Below, in pieces: positions 1 through 11,354 of a stretch of 64,000 nt of DNA (position 1 is the stretch's first letter; every line of letters begins with the position of its first letter). The position numbers and the translations under genes are program-made. The notes beneath the pieces are model-generated. The model saw nothing but the letters and a program-made list of their open reading frames with translations. It had not been told where the DNA came from and did no database searches. Source of the stretch: Colletotrichum lupini (taxonomy: Eukaryota; Ascomycota; Sordariomycetes; Glomerellales; Glomerellaceae); assembly GCF_023278565.1 (NCBI RefSeq), contig NC_064682.1:3472001-3536000 (forward strand), read 5' to 3'.

Positions 1-196
1 GTAAGGAGGAACACCGTTCATTTGAGCGGCATATGACCCCTGTAGCTTATGCCGTTTCTCTTACTATTCCGCTGTAACTCTCCAAAAACATGGTGGCCAA
101 CAGGAAGACAGCCCCGAATGTGACGGTGAATCTTGACCTTGTCAGTTTTAGCACCAGTACTCGGCGTCTCGAGTCTCTATTCAACTAAGATCTATC

Positions 197-2274
197 CTAC
201 TCTGTTTTCTGCAGAACGACTTCTGCCTTTGACTTTCTAACAAACACTGGCATCCAGTCTAGAGGGCACTCGATCTCAATCTCCTGTCCGCCCTCAAAGT
301 CTTGCTCCTCAGAGCCCTCGTGAGGAAGAGTTGTCCATCGCTCTCCACCATCCAACTTCGGCAGATAGACTTTGGCCTTGGTGATGCCGGGATTGACAAT
401 GGGGCAGCAAAGATAGGCATCGCCATACATGTACTGCTCGGCCCCAAGCTGCCAGCACCTCTCATCTCCCGGGAACTCGTAAAACAGCGATCGGATCACG
501 GGCGACCCATGTTCGTGGGCCTCAGCCATCAGCCTCCGCGTGTAGTCTCTCAACTTTTCGCGGATGAAGAGATACTTTTGGCAGATGTCATACACCGCCG
601 GGCCATACGACCAGACCTCGTTGGCCGCTCCACTGCTCGAAGCCAAGCCGCCCGGCTTCGGTTCTCGGTCGCCGTGCAGTCTCATCACGGGGCAGAACGC
701 GCCCCATTGGAACCACCGCACAAAGAGCTCACGGAAGGCCTCGTCTTCGGGGTTGCCGCCGTGGAATCCTCCAATGTCGGTCGTCCACCAGGGCAATCCT
801 GCAATACCCATGTTCAGTCCGGCTGCCAGCTGGTTACGGAAGCTACCCCACGAAGACGCGATATCGCCGCTCCAGACGAGCGCGCCGTACTTTTGACTTC
901 CGGCCCATGCGCAGCGTAGCAAGTTGACGATATTCTTCTGGCCGGCCTCCTTCTGACCGTCGAAAAACGTTCGGGCGTACTCTTTGGGATAGATATTGCC
1001 GACGGAAAGGTTCGGGCCGAGGAAGTAGCGGTAATTTTCAAAGTCGTAGACGGAATACTCTGGCTCGGCTTGGTCAAGCCAGAATGTCTTGATGCCCTTT
1101 GAGAAGTAGTTCTGCTTGGCCTTGTTCCAGACGTACTTACGAGCCCCCGGGTTGGTGGGATCGTAGTACACGGTAGAACCTTCGAACTCAAAGTTGGTGC
1201 GGACACCTCTCTCGGTGCGGACGAGGAATCCTTGCTCGAGCATCTCTTGGAAGTTTGACGATCTCTGATCCACTGTTGGCCAGATTGAGACCATGAGCTC
1301 AACGTTCAACTCGCGGAGCTCTTGGATCATGGCATCTAGACTTCGAATTAGTTGCTGTGACAGACATGAAAGGCCAGTGAGCTGTCCTTACCTGGATCGG
1401 GCCAATATTGAGGGTCAAACTTCCACTGGCCTTGCAACGGCCAATGGAAGAAGTCGATAACGATGAGATCAAGGGGAAGTTCCCGACGGCGGTATTCCCG
1501 GGCGACCTCAAGAAGCTCCTCTTGGGTCTCGTACCGGAGTTTACACTGCCAGAAGCCCAGGCCGTGTTCTGGCATCATGGGAGCTTTGCCAGTCACGTTT
1601 GCGTAAAGCTGCACGATATCGGCGGGCGTGTCACCGACCACGACCCAGTAATCCAGAATGTTGGTAGAGTACGCCTCAAAGGCAGTCGTATTCTTTCCAA
1701 AAACAACGCGGCCGATGGAGGGATTGTTCCAAAGGATCCCGTAGCCTAGAGAAGACAACGCGAAGGGCACACTGGCCTGCGAGTTGCGGTGTGCCAGCTC
1801 GAGGTCGAGGCCCTTGAGGTCCAGGAAGGGTTGCTGATACTGGCCCATCCCAAATATCTTCTCGTCAGGTCGCTGGCTCTCCAAGCGCATTGTGAGGTGA
1901 TAGTCGCCGCCCCGAAGAGGTTTGAACTCGCGGGCCTCAACCTCAATGGCGCTGCATTTGGCGTCGAGCAGGTCGCGACGGTTCCGGGCGTACTCTTCGA
2001 GGACGACGACATCGTCGGCGTTGTAGATGGTAATCTTCCCCCGCTTGCTCACGAATGCCTTTGCCTTCCCGTTTTGTATGCTGGCTGAGCCGTCTTCGGC
2101 GAGTGAGATCTCTGATTTGACCTGCTTTGGCTCTTCTTCTAAGGCCCATGCCTCAGCGGGCATCACATGAGCCTTGGTAGCTCGGACTCGGAAGGCATCT
2201 GGACCCCATGGCTGGATCCACACTTGTTCACCATCATATTGATAGATCAGAAGGCCGTCCTTGTGGTGAATCAT
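197..2274 (-). CDS. Intracellular GH31 glycoside hydrolase, probable alpha-xylosidase
   Basis: Two exons, complement(197..1335, 1392..2274), give 673 aa. The 56-bp intron (GTAAGG..CTAG) joins ..WPDP to DAMIQEL. I start at the Met at 2274 (MIHHKDG); the frame stays open 31 codons upstream, but that part is not protein-like. A GH31 (beta/alpha)8 domain is recognised by the nucleophile motif KTFWLDQAEPE (Asp about residue 382), the acid/base motif VWSGDIASS (Asp about 452) and the following GLPWWTTDIGGF. The nucleophile motif resembles the alpha-xylosidase branch of GH31, which removes xylose from xyloglucan oligosaccharides; that specificity is inference. No signal peptide is visible, so it probably acts on imported oligosaccharides. 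A Zn2Cys6 factor lies upstream in the same orientation and could regulate it. Alternative: a GH31 alpha-glucosidase. Confidence 0.88.
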
Positions 2275-2799
2275 GGCGGATATTGCGACTGGTTTCCTGA
2301 TGAAATGGACGCGCCCTAGGACCAGGGGTAACAATTGATCAAGAACTGGTAGATGACCAGAGAACACGAAAGCTCGAGGTCAATAAAAAGCCAGAGATAA
2401 GAACCTCCTCACAAGCTTCGATTTATCGTTCTATCCGGAAACTCATCGGTGGTCCTCCTCCAACGGACTTCACGCCGGCGCCTGATCATCGGCGACAAGA
2501 ACATCCGTTCTCATGATGACCCAATTCTTGGAAGCTTCTCCACCGGAGTTCGTCGAGTAGACGGGCCAGCGGGGTTACTGAAGTTAAGGTTGCGCTTTCA
2601 CCACGAAGAATCACTAGGCCGGCTGGGTTCGTCAGTCTTGTTACCCCGCCGGAGCAAGGCAGGCTCGAGCTCCGGTGGGGAGACGAACCCCGCGATTCTC
2701 CAGAGAACTAAACCGGGTAGGCAATACCGGCAGATATCATTCAGACCAGGACAAGCCAGAAATTTCAATTGTACCTCAGAAGTTGGTCCAAACTAATGA
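2275..2799. other. Intergenic, promoter side of the GH31 gene
   Basis: 525 bp between the stop of the Zn2Cys6 factor and the start of the GH31 gene. It holds the 5' region of GH31 and the 3' region of the regulator. No coding pattern or RNA gene was seen. Confidence 0.5.
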
Positions 2800-5498
2800 C
2801 TAGCTCGCAAACGAGTGTCCTTGGTTCCATATCCATCCCTGATCCTGTCTCCCGAAACAACTCTCAGTGAGGTACTCGCTGAACTCCACCGGGTCTCCCT
2901 CCCCGACACCATTGATATCATACATCATGACTAAAACTAAGGTTAGCTAAAGAAATCTCTTTGGGGGACTTGGCCTTACTCTGCTCGAATTCCGAGAGCG
3001 CTTGTGTTATGATTGGGTCCTCGCTGAAGCTTAGGCTCGCTGTGGCATCCTCTACTAAGTCAGCCGCCGGCGGACTTTGCTGTAGTGTGATCTGGTTGAT
3101 GTTGCTGTTTGAGTCTATGGGAATCCTGTTGGGGCTCTGGCCAGTGACTTCAATGGCATTAAAGCTAGCCCTTGTTTCGATGTCTCTTCCATTTTGGTCG
3201 GTTTCTGTTGGTGGGGGAATATCCAAGTGAAGCATTCTTTCCATCTCCTTAGTCATGACTAGCTTCATCAGTTTCGTGAGAATGTTCAGTCCCTGCTCGG
3301 CGACAACAGACTTGGACTTGAGTTGAGAATGCATCTCCATCAATTTTCGAAGGCCCATTTTGGAGTCATAGGCCTCCCGGCTCAATGGGTCCAGTCCCGT
3401 CATGATGGAGAGTGTAACACCGGCAGTAAACAGATGTAGCGCGACAAATGACAACGCGTATGTGTCAATCACCTCTTTGAAGTGCGGCGTGCAGCCAATG
3501 TTGGCAATCTGCAAGGCCGCGTCTCGGCAACTTCGCACCGAGCGCTGGAGCGGATCATTCTCTCCGATTGAACGGAAATCCGAACCCTCGGTCGTATTGA
3601 TCTTCTTCATCGCTTTGTAGGCTAGTAAGGGCCTGTGGACCAGTATTCTAGCGTTCTCGTATGCGAGTTTGAGTGCCAGTCCCTGGATGCGGAAAGTGTG
3701 CTGATGATGTTCTGGCCTCAGAGAATGATTCGAGCCTCCGGGCCAGTCAGCTGCGATTGCAACCTCATCTTCTTTGAAGACCAACTCTTGCGGAAGATGG
3801 TCGTGCCACTGACGGATCTGATGGTCCAAGCTAGTGACTGTATTTATGAGACGCTGGACTAATGGACCTTCGGGTCTTGCACCGAGCTCGTTGCTGTTGG
3901 GCTGCTTCCGGTTCCCGTAGAGCTCCGACAGCGCCCTTTTTACAATAATCGACAGCTGTGCCATCGACACCTTGTATGAGAGTACAGTAGCTTTTCCGGT
4001 CGACTTCCATCTTATGGACTCCCAAGACGCATCTTTTGATCGCAAAGGATATTGTTCGGGTACTTCGACGTTGCAATCCTCGTCAACGATGCTAAGAGGA
4101 AAGCCATACAGCATCGAGCAGAAGGTCTCAATCTCATAGATAGCCCACCAGCATCTTTTGCGTGTCTCAGCTGCCCTGTGGATCGGGTTGTCAACGTCGG
4201 GTACGGTTGAGGGCTCATCTTCATCTTTGTGTCTTTGATGAAGTTTGAGAGCTTGGGCGATACGCAAACCGCTCCCGCAAATGGGCCAGGCAAGCTCGGG
4301 TTCCCCGTGGTACAGATAGAAACTTCCTAACAAGATGCACATCTGCACAGCCTCGATGGATCCCAGGGAGACAACGTCGAGGAATCTCACCTTCAACGTC
4401 GCCAATATGTTTTCTTGCAATGAATCTGGATCAACGCCAAGCGCAACGAGTTGAGAGTGCTGCTCGGGGCTGGCGTAGCGGAGGCTAGTTAAGCAGACAG
4501 CAAGCACGAGACCAAGTATACCGGGATTCGCTTTTCTTGGTGGAGATCCCGGTGGTGCAGCAATATGAAGCTCTTGAACTCGGGCTCGAAACTCGCTTGT
4601 GAAGAATATCATCATGAACCAATGGATCTTCTCAAAGTAAATGTTGACAAGCACTGCCACAGGGGCTTGTGCTGGCAAGACGGAAAGAAAGTCTCTTTGG
4701 GCTGCGCTCATGGCGCCATGATGCCGTGAGATAGATCGAATACGCTGTTGGGAAAGGGGTCGAGCTAATGACGGGACGGAAGCACTGACTTCTCGGGCGT
4801 CTTCATGGGTACCTCGCGAAGTCCACTCAGTAGCTGCGAAGGCGGAAGTATCTGCTTCGTCCGGCGTGTGTATGTCGTGGTGTTGGAATGCCTTGCTCAG
4901 GATCCAAGTCAGGTCTAACTTCCATCGTAGTAGGGATCTTTGAGAATAATTACCTCGTCTAAGAAGCTGACCGCAGCCGAGTTTGTTGACCATGGTCTAC
5001 TAGAGGTAACCTGTTCCGAAGATGCCCGAGGAGCGGGTGCGGGACTTGATTCATCGGGAAGTGACTGGCGTTCCGATGAAAGTATCAAGGGTGGCATGGT
5101 AGCCACCACAAGGGGAGAAGTGCTTTCCTCAGCGGTTTCCTCCGTTCCGGTTGCTCGACGGTCCCGTTTCGCTGGACGAGACCTGCCAATGCCTGGCACC
5201 CTGTCTCCCTTCCGAGTCCGTGACGGGGTGATGTTGGGCCCCTGGACCCTCCACACGCTAGGTTTATCATTGATGCAATTCACTCCGGCTCTGGTACACA
5301 GAGTACAGGGACGTTCAGTATCGCACTGGTCCATCCCGTTAGATGATGTAAAACAACACTGCCGGGCTTGAAAGAATGGGCACATAGGATTGGGCAGCCT
5401 ACCTTCAACTTTTGCTTTCGACAGCGTTGGCATGCGGCTGCAACCTTTCTCCTCGGTCTATTCGACTCCATGGGTATTGTATCCTCCGACCTGTTCAT
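2800..5498 (-). CDS. Zn2Cys6 transcription factor with fungal_trans domain
   Basis: Four exons, complement(2800..2936, 2980..4891, 4954..5325, 5403..5498), give about 838 aa; an in-frame Met at 5588 would add 30 residues. The N-terminal binuclear zinc cluster is CQRCRKQKLKC then DTERPCTLCTRAGVNC (Cys 23, 26, 33, 39, 42, 49) and is only complete after removing the 77-bp intron inside it. The central exon carries a fungal-specific transcription factor domain (around IYFEKIHWFMMIFFTSEF, RKRCWWAIYEIETF and the NARILVHRPLL helix). The last exon is short: a 43-bp intron (2937-2979) avoids an early stop at 2918 and leads into ..GVGEGDPVEFSEYLTESCF.., ending at 2800. A nuclear DNA-binding regulator. 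Its target is unknown; adjacency to GH31 suggests, but does not show, a role in sugar use. Confidence 0.85.
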
Positions 5499-6038
5499 TG
5501 CTGAAAGTGGGCTCGATTTGATGCGCAAAATGTTGTTGACGTGTAGATGTGAGTCGGAGGTTGTACGGGGCAGAACAGAAAGTTCCACCGGAAAGAAAGT
5601 CTCAAGTTAGCAAGACGCTAGACCTTTTACGGTAATTCATTCCGGTCAAGCATCTGACCAACACGCCGTTCCGAATAGGTATCCAGCTAGCATTTCTACC
5701 CCAGCAAATGCAAGAACTTGGCAAAAATGGCTATTTATGATTATTCTCATTTTCTTATGAGAGCTCCGAGATACGGTAAATCCGTAGAGAAGACGTTGAT
5801 AGTCGATGTTTGCACCCTTCAAGACATCTCAACGGACATGACTTTTGGCCAACAGGCTAACTTCCACTCGTCATGTGGATGAGGCAAACTATCGCCAGAG
5901 GAAGTTGTCAGATGACATGAAAGGACTTACTCCAACATAACACGAAAGATGCTAAATTCAACGTAGCTGAATACCTCTCTATTTAGCCTATATTTGTTCT
6001 TACATCAGGTGTAAGAAGTTGCTACACTATGGCGTGAC
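5499..6038. other. Intergenic, promoter of the Zn2Cys6 gene
   Basis: 540 bp upstream of the transcription factor and downstream of the aldolase gene. Nothing else recognised. Confidence 0.5.
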
Positions 6039-6836
6039 TCAGTAGCCTCCTACCGATGGCCCGCTGATGGGCTTAAACTCTACCTCAGTCGGCTGATCCG
6101 TGATTCCACGCGCAACTGCAGCCTCCATGATCCCAGCGGTAGCAGTGGCACCAATTCGGGTGACCCCAAGCGACATGACGTGAAGCAGATCATCCAGCGT
6201 CCGAATGCCTCCAGCAGCCTTTACTTGGACCTCGGGCTTCGAGTGCTCCCTCATAAGCTTCAGATGCGGAACAGTGGCTCCGTTGTAAGTGTACAAGCCA
6301 TTGGGCTGCTTCACAAAGCCGTATTACCCAGTCGAGGTCTTGACAAATGCGACGCCAACATCGGAACAGATTTCACACAGTCGGATAATGTGCTCCTCTT
6401 GGAGATAGTCGTTCTCAAAAATAACTTTGAGTATTGCGCCATGCTTGACGACGACATCGTTGATTTGGCGAATTTCTTCAGCAACATAGGTCCACTCGCC
6501 ACCGAGAACTTTGCCGATATTGACGACCATGTCAATCTCTTTGCCACCGGCGGCAGCCGCCTGGTTGGCTTCAAAGACCTTGACTTCGGTGGTACTGTTA
6601 CCGTGTGGGAAGCCGATGACAGGGCAGACCAGCACGCCGCTACCCTGAAGTTCCTTTTTGGCGAGGGGAATCAGATACGGCTTCACGCATGCCGTGGCAA
6701 CGCCGTACTTCTTGGAGATGCGCAAGCCTTCTAGAATATCGGCGTCGGTCATGGTAGGGTGAAGTAGGGAGTGATCAATCATCTTGGCGACCTGCTGAAG
6801 GGTGACAGTGATGGTGTTGGTAGTTGGGGCGGCCAT
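6039..6836 (-). pseudogene. Deoxyribose-phosphate aldolase (DERA) with in-frame TAA
   Basis: One frame from ATG at 6836 to the stop at 6039 encodes a full-length class I deoxyribose-phosphate aldolase (about 264 residues), broken by one in-frame TAA at 6324-6326. The N-terminal 170 codons include MIDHSLLHP, the VCPVIGFPHG region and the Schiff-base lysine in FVKTSTG. Directly after the stop the same frame continues YGFVKQPNG and VQVKAAGGIRTLDDLL, which carries the second active-site lysine. From memory of the family no residue sits between STG and YGF, so TAA looks like a 3-bp insertion. An intron cannot remove it. A truncated product would lack the last barrel strands and the second lysine. 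The enzyme normally splits 2-deoxyribose-5-phosphate to glyceraldehyde-3-phosphate and acetaldehyde. Alternatives: stop readthrough, RNA editing, or a sequencing error. Confidence 0.85.
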
Positions 6837-7542
6837 TTTTGTAGTTGAGTTGGATTCAAAGATCGAGATCAATATTGGGAAAAGAGGTGCCAACGATGGA
6901 AGTTGAAAAGGAAGATGGCGATTGCGAAAAAAAGTAACAGAGACTAACCGGCTCGAGCTGTTGTCACGGATAGTATACAGACTTCCAGGAAATCTGAGCA
7001 GCAGTGTTTTATAGCCTTCAAAGAACGTTGCGAGTATGTAAATGTTCGAATGTAAGTTCCACAATTCGCTTTCCGCCGGAACGAGCCACCAAATCTGGCA
7101 TCACCAGCTTAAGAGAGAAATTTTATGGACCTCATACGGAAGCGTACTTACCACGCGCTTTCGGGGTCGCCGCGGTGGCATAGCTTCAACTTCCGGTGGA
7201 TTCGAATACCACTTTGGGCTCATGACGACACACACTTCTTTCCATTGTGCCTTTGTCTGCATGGTAGCCTTCCTTTCCATCCCGATTTCTTTCCCGGACT
7301 GCATTTAGTGGTGTCCCGGAGGACATGCGAAATATCCCTGGTACCTTCAACTTCGCCAAGACTCCGAAATATTGCCGTTGCTGAAGAGCATAATAAGCTA
7401 TAGCAGAAGCCATACGTCGAGACTCAGACCAGTTTTGTCACTGTGAACATGGGCCACTGAAAAATAGCAAACCCCATCCGGCCCTTTTATCCGAACGCTT
7501 CCTTTTATGCTAAGTAAGAGCACAGCTTTTTGGTGAACATCA
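6837..7542. other. Intergenic, promoter of the aldolase gene
   Basis: 706 bp between the MDR gene stop and the aldolase start. The frame upstream of the aldolase ATG is open to 7064 but is not protein-like. No other feature seen. Confidence 0.5.
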
Positions 7543-8730
7543 CTAAACAATTGCTTCATTCTCTGACACTCTCCAAACAAGTCTCTCGCCACTCACAGCC
7601 TTGTTCCGCAGGAGCACAATGGCATCTTGAGCCCGCTCCAATAACGTGTCTCCTTCGACTATCCTTTGCGGGTTTGGCCTCACCACCTTTTGCTCCAGCA
7701 ATGATGGTATTATCTCACATTGCATCTTGTCCTTGAATAGTTTGTTCTGCATCAAACTTCGGTCAGTAACCAATGTATCCAAAGATCTTTCAAGAGAAGG
7801 ATGGAATACCTTGAGATAGAAATGTGTTCTGACACCTTTCACGACAACACCTTCTTTCCATTGCCCTTCTGCGGGCTCTGTCATCTGATATACAGGAGCT
7901 TCGATCTCTGTCGGGTCTTTGATGACGACGGGGAGCATGACCGCAACCTTGGTGCCTCGGTCCGCCAAATGGGTAATGGGTCCGAGAGATCCTGACAAGT
8001 GTCCAATGCAATCAATAACATAGGGGACACCCTTGGGACCTACATGATCCCGGATGCTCTGGACGACGTGTTTATCTCGATAGTCGAAGCAAACCGTCGC
8101 GCCTAGCGAGGTGAGGTACTCGTGGTGTTTCCCGCTCGCAACCACAATGAGATTCTTGTACCCCCAGTGCCGGAACACCTCGATGGAGTACATGCCAACT
8201 GATCCGGACCCGCCCCACAACAGGATCGGCGCATCCGCTTCCGGGGGTGTCCACCCTTCCGGGATAGGCCACGGGAGCGGCAGTCCGAGATCAACAGCGG
8301 CCTGGAAGACTGTAACGATGTTGTCGGGCACAGTCACGGCTTCTTGCATCGTCAGCCCCTTGGGCATCTTCCCCAGCAAGAAAGTGGGGACGGTGATGAG
8401 GGTTTGAGCAGCCTTTTCCTTGCCGTCCTTGTCGTCGCGGAATGAGTACCCCAGAACTTTGTCTCCGACTTCGAGGTCGACGTGGTGCGGCCCGGGCCCG
8501 ACTAGGAGTACCGTCCCTACAAAGGTGTCGCCCAGGATGCGGGGGAACATGTCGATCAACAAGCCGCCATCTGCTTGGTGCAGATGATAGGGCGTGGAGG
8601 AGGTCCATTCTACCTGGACAATGACCTCGCCGGCGTCGGGTGGATATGTGGGGGCATCGATGAGGATCAGAGGCTCTCTCGGAGCCTTGACTGCTACTGC
8701 TGGATGGATAGCCGGGATTTCGATTTCCAT
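7543..8730 (-). CDS. Zinc-type alcohol dehydrogenase-like / MDR oxidoreductase
   Basis: Two exons, complement(7543..7746, 7810..8730), give 374 aa. The 63-bp intron (7747-7809; GTATTC donor, ACTGAC branch, TGCAG acceptor) is a multiple of three with no stop, so a naive reading carries 21 extra residues between THFYLK and NKLFKDK. I start at MEIEIPAIHPAV (8730); an upstream in-frame Met at 8796 adds a polar Ser/Lys-rich stretch that looks non-conserved. A GroES-like N-terminal domain (GDTFVGTVLLVG, VGDKVLG) is followed by a Rossmann fold with the nucleotide motif WGGSGSVG and ends SGERLVWRV. This matches the medium-chain dehydrogenase/enoyl-reductase-like family common in fungi (NADPH-dependent, cytosolic). 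The substrate is not predictable from sequence. Confidence 0.85.
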   Translation of the reverse strand: MEIEIPAIHPAVAVKAPREPLILIDAPTYPPDAGEVIVQVEWTSSTPYHLHQADGGLLIDMFPRILGDTFVGTVLLVGPGPHHVDLEVGDKVLGYSFRDDKDGKEKAAQTLITVPTFLLGKMPKGLTMQEAVTVPDNIVTVFQAAVDLGLPLPWPIPEGWTPPEADAPILLWGGSGSVGMYSIEVFRHWGYKNLIVVASGKHHEYLTSLGATVCFDYRDKHVVQSIRDHVGPKGVPYVIDCIGHLSGSLGPITHLADRGTKVAVMLPVVIKDPTEIEAPVYQMTEPAEGQWKEGVVVKGVRTHFYLKVFHPSLERSLDTLVTDRSLMQNKLFKDKMQCEIIPSLLEQKVVRPNPQRIVEGDTLLERAQDAIVLLRNKAVSGERLVWRVSENEAIV

Positions 8731-9664
8731 ATTGGGCGTTTCTTTGTTTCCGCTCTTGTTCTCACTTTTGGAGCTTCCCCAAAAAAGTTTCTTCAACGAG
8801 GATAAGGAGAGGAACCAGCTGGGGTTTTAGGTCGTAGAGAAGCTCGAAGATCAGGACCCACTGGCGATCATACGGGGCTCATCGACAAGCCGAATGGTTC
8901 GTTCACAAGAGATGCAGATTTCTGCTGGAGAAAGATGGAAGAATCAGCTTTGGATTCTGCTCTTGGGTCAGGGGTCTGATGACAGCATCGTGCATGTTTA
9001 GTCCGTTTACTAGCAGCTGTCTTCGTCGCCCCTTACGATGATGGCAGCTCTGCGGGGAGAGGGGGGCTTACCAATCCTGGCTGGGCCCGTCGCCGTGGCA
9101 AAAACGCTTACGATCGTCTCAAGAATGTCGGGGCATTGTGGCATTTCCTCTTGTTTTTCCTGCTGTTGTCCGTGTGCAGCATCTGGCTCGTGCGCGTATA
9201 CATTTATGCGTTGTTGCTCATGTTGAGATGAACGCCGCGGCGACGTATGCCACCGGTGCCGGGAGCCGGGTGGAATGTGCTTTCATAAACATTCGAGCCG
9301 TGGCCGGCCTTCTTCGGCGCCGAGAGAACGCCCCCGTCTGCCCAGTCCTACTTTGATCGACATGTCATTAAGGAATACCGCAGGCAGCAGGTTCTCTTCT
9401 CTGGCAGTTTCTCTTCCTTGGAATCATCAGTGAAAAGTGTGGACAGTTCCGGTCCGACGTCCCTAAGCGGAAGAAGTGTGACTCGGCGAGAACCGGCGAG
9501 AAACAAGACTGCCGATCCGGGTGCGTACTCCACTGTCCCCATAGTTCCGGGTTTAAACGTTGGGCTCACCGGCACACATTCCATTGGAGCAAAACTTGGC
9601 TAAAACTCGCAAAAGTGAATTCCAAGGGTTGAGAAGCGTCCTAGGCATCCAATGCAAAAGATAA
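8731..9664. other. Intergenic
   Basis: 934 bp upstream of the MDR gene. Several short overlapping ORFs lack domain-like composition. No gene supported. Confidence 0.45.
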
Positions 9665-9759
9665 TGATCAGTGGGAGGCTTGAACTCCCGGCCTTGGCAT
9701 TACAGAATATTTCTGATGAAATATTAGTACCACGCTCTAACCAACTGAGCTAACCGACC
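9665..9759 (-). tRNA. tRNA-Ile (anticodon AAU) with 21-nt intron
   Basis: The minus strand folds as a tRNA. The acceptor stem GGTCGGT pairs with ACTGATC (7 bp, two G-U). The D-arm is GCTC..GAGC, the anticodon stem TGGTA/TGCCA, the variable loop 5 nt, and the T-stem GGGAG/CTCCC around TTCAAGC. The loop reads CTAATA-(intron)-A, giving anticodon AAT. The intron is 9701-9721, just after position 37 as is canonical. The discriminator is A, and CCA is not encoded, as is normal for nuclear tRNAs. Confidence 0.93.
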
Positions 9760-10260
9760 AGTTGCTGATGAAGATCCTGAAGCCCAAGGGTGTGTAGTTT
9801 GGATCCACTGCGTGATTTTCGTTCAGAGTTGCGGCTCCACACACTCCAACGGAGAAGAATATCAAAATAGCACAGTCCACAGGCGGTACGAGGCAGTTGG
9901 CTTATCTGACCGTCAATCTTGATGCCTGGTATTGATACTGTATTGAGTTTGAGCTGATTGGCTTTGTGGCACATCAGCTCTTCAATGCTCTAACTTGGAC
10001 ACTTCACAATAGATTGCGGGTGTTGCCTACTGACAAGTCTGGCACGCCCCAGGCACATTGACCAAGGTAGTAATCCAATGATGACCATGTCTATGTCGTC
10101 AACCTATCTATTGGTTGATGAGCCCATGCAGCAGTATGTGGCTACAGGCCGGTTTTGTTCAGGATGTACATGTAACCCCCGATCAACGCGCGCAGCTTGA
10201 ACCCAGAAGACCAAGATTACTCTTTCCAAAGGGCTAGCTGGGACTCTCAAGATCCAAAAC
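9760..10260. other. Intergenic, 3' of the AA9 gene
   Basis: 501 bp between the AA9 stop and the tRNA. Nothing recognised. Confidence 0.5.
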
Positions 10261-11354
10261 TCAAGGCAGGCACTGGCTATAGTACTGATTCGAGACTTTG
10301 CAAGTTCCCTGAGAACAGGTCGTACCGCCAGTCCATCCTTGACCGCCGCACTGCCCATATAAAGCCACAGTCTTGCTGTCGCTGCTTGACGGGGGAGAGC
10401 TCGATACAGGAGCGGAGCTGGGAACAGCAGGGGACCCATTGCCACTTCCAGAATTTCCAGAACCTGAACAGCTAAGGACCGGAGGGCCCGGGATCTTGTA
10501 TGAGCGGCCGCCGTTTGTTGGCTTGCCAGAATTATCGTAGATGTTGATAAGAATGCCTGGGTCGGTCGCGGAGTAGGCGCCGGGAAACTTGACAGTATTG
10601 GAGCCCGCATTGGTGCCTGAGCCAGTCACTCGAATTCTAAAGCACTTTGTGTTAGGAGTCATCAACTCTCTCCAGACCTTATACAATGTGGTTACAACTT
10701 ACTGGGCGCATTCCATATAGAATTGGGCCTCTCCCTGTGTTGAGGCAGAGTGAAGGGCAATGATCTCAACGCGAAGTAGGTAGTCCCCAGGAGCTACACA
10801 TGAGGGGAGAGTGAAGTAGTGCCAGCCATTGTTTGCGATCATGGTGTCAACCGCCCATGTACTTCCGCTCAGGCCGGCTTCGGCAATCTTGAACCAAGTG
10901 AGGCCCGTCGTGCCAGCGCTAGCAGCGTTGCTGACTTTGGCTAGGTAGACAACAATTGGGCCTGTTATTACATCCGGGTCAGTACTTCTGTACATTCAGG
11001 ATTCGAAAAGAACATAATGCGGCAAAGAAAGTCAAGGCTCAGGGTTCCACCTTTATGGCTTGCCGCGATGGGATTATCGGCGTCGTTTGTGCCTTGAGCA
11101 CCTCCGATGACGTGCCCCCACCAAGCACCGATCTTTGCACCAGCGGCGATGGACACAATATTGTTGTCCTTGTACTGGATGTTGTTGTTGCAGGCGAAAC
11201 CGGCATCGTTGACATTCTGAATGGGGTTGTTGCTTGAAGGTGCTCGAACCCCCTTCAATGCTCCTTGGTCAACTCCATTGATGGAGAGCTTCTGGAAAAT
11301 TGTATGCCCAGACACGACGGCAACAAGGCTGAAGAAAACACTTGAGGGTCTCAT
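10261..11354 (-). CDS. AA9 lytic polysaccharide monooxygenase with C-terminal CBM1
   Basis: Three exons, complement(10261..10636, 10703..10961, 11051..11354), give 312 aa. The signal peptide [16 protein letters not shown] is followed by the mature N-terminal His (residue 17, [12 protein letters not shown]), the first half of the copper histidine brace. The second His lies in [10 protein letters not shown] (residue 100, split by the 89-bp intron), and the axial Tyr in QFYMECAQ. A Ser/Pro-rich linker (residues about 245-275) leads to a cellulose-binding CBM1 ([12 protein letters not shown] .. NQYYSQCLP) at the extreme C-terminus. The first intron uses a weaker GTGGAA donor, but the frame joins exactly (HK-G-PIVVYL). 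The enzyme is secreted and copper-dependent and cleaves cellulose oxidatively; regioselectivity cannot be told from sequence. Confidence 0.93.

Noticed and set aside
302..919. A 205-aa plus-strand ORF over the GH31 gene
   Set aside because: Lies antisense to the GH31 catalytic domain, which has clear motifs; no independent support.
6039..6836. Explaining the aldolase stop by an intron
   Set aside because: Conserved residues sit directly on both sides of the TAA, so an intron would have to be three bases long.
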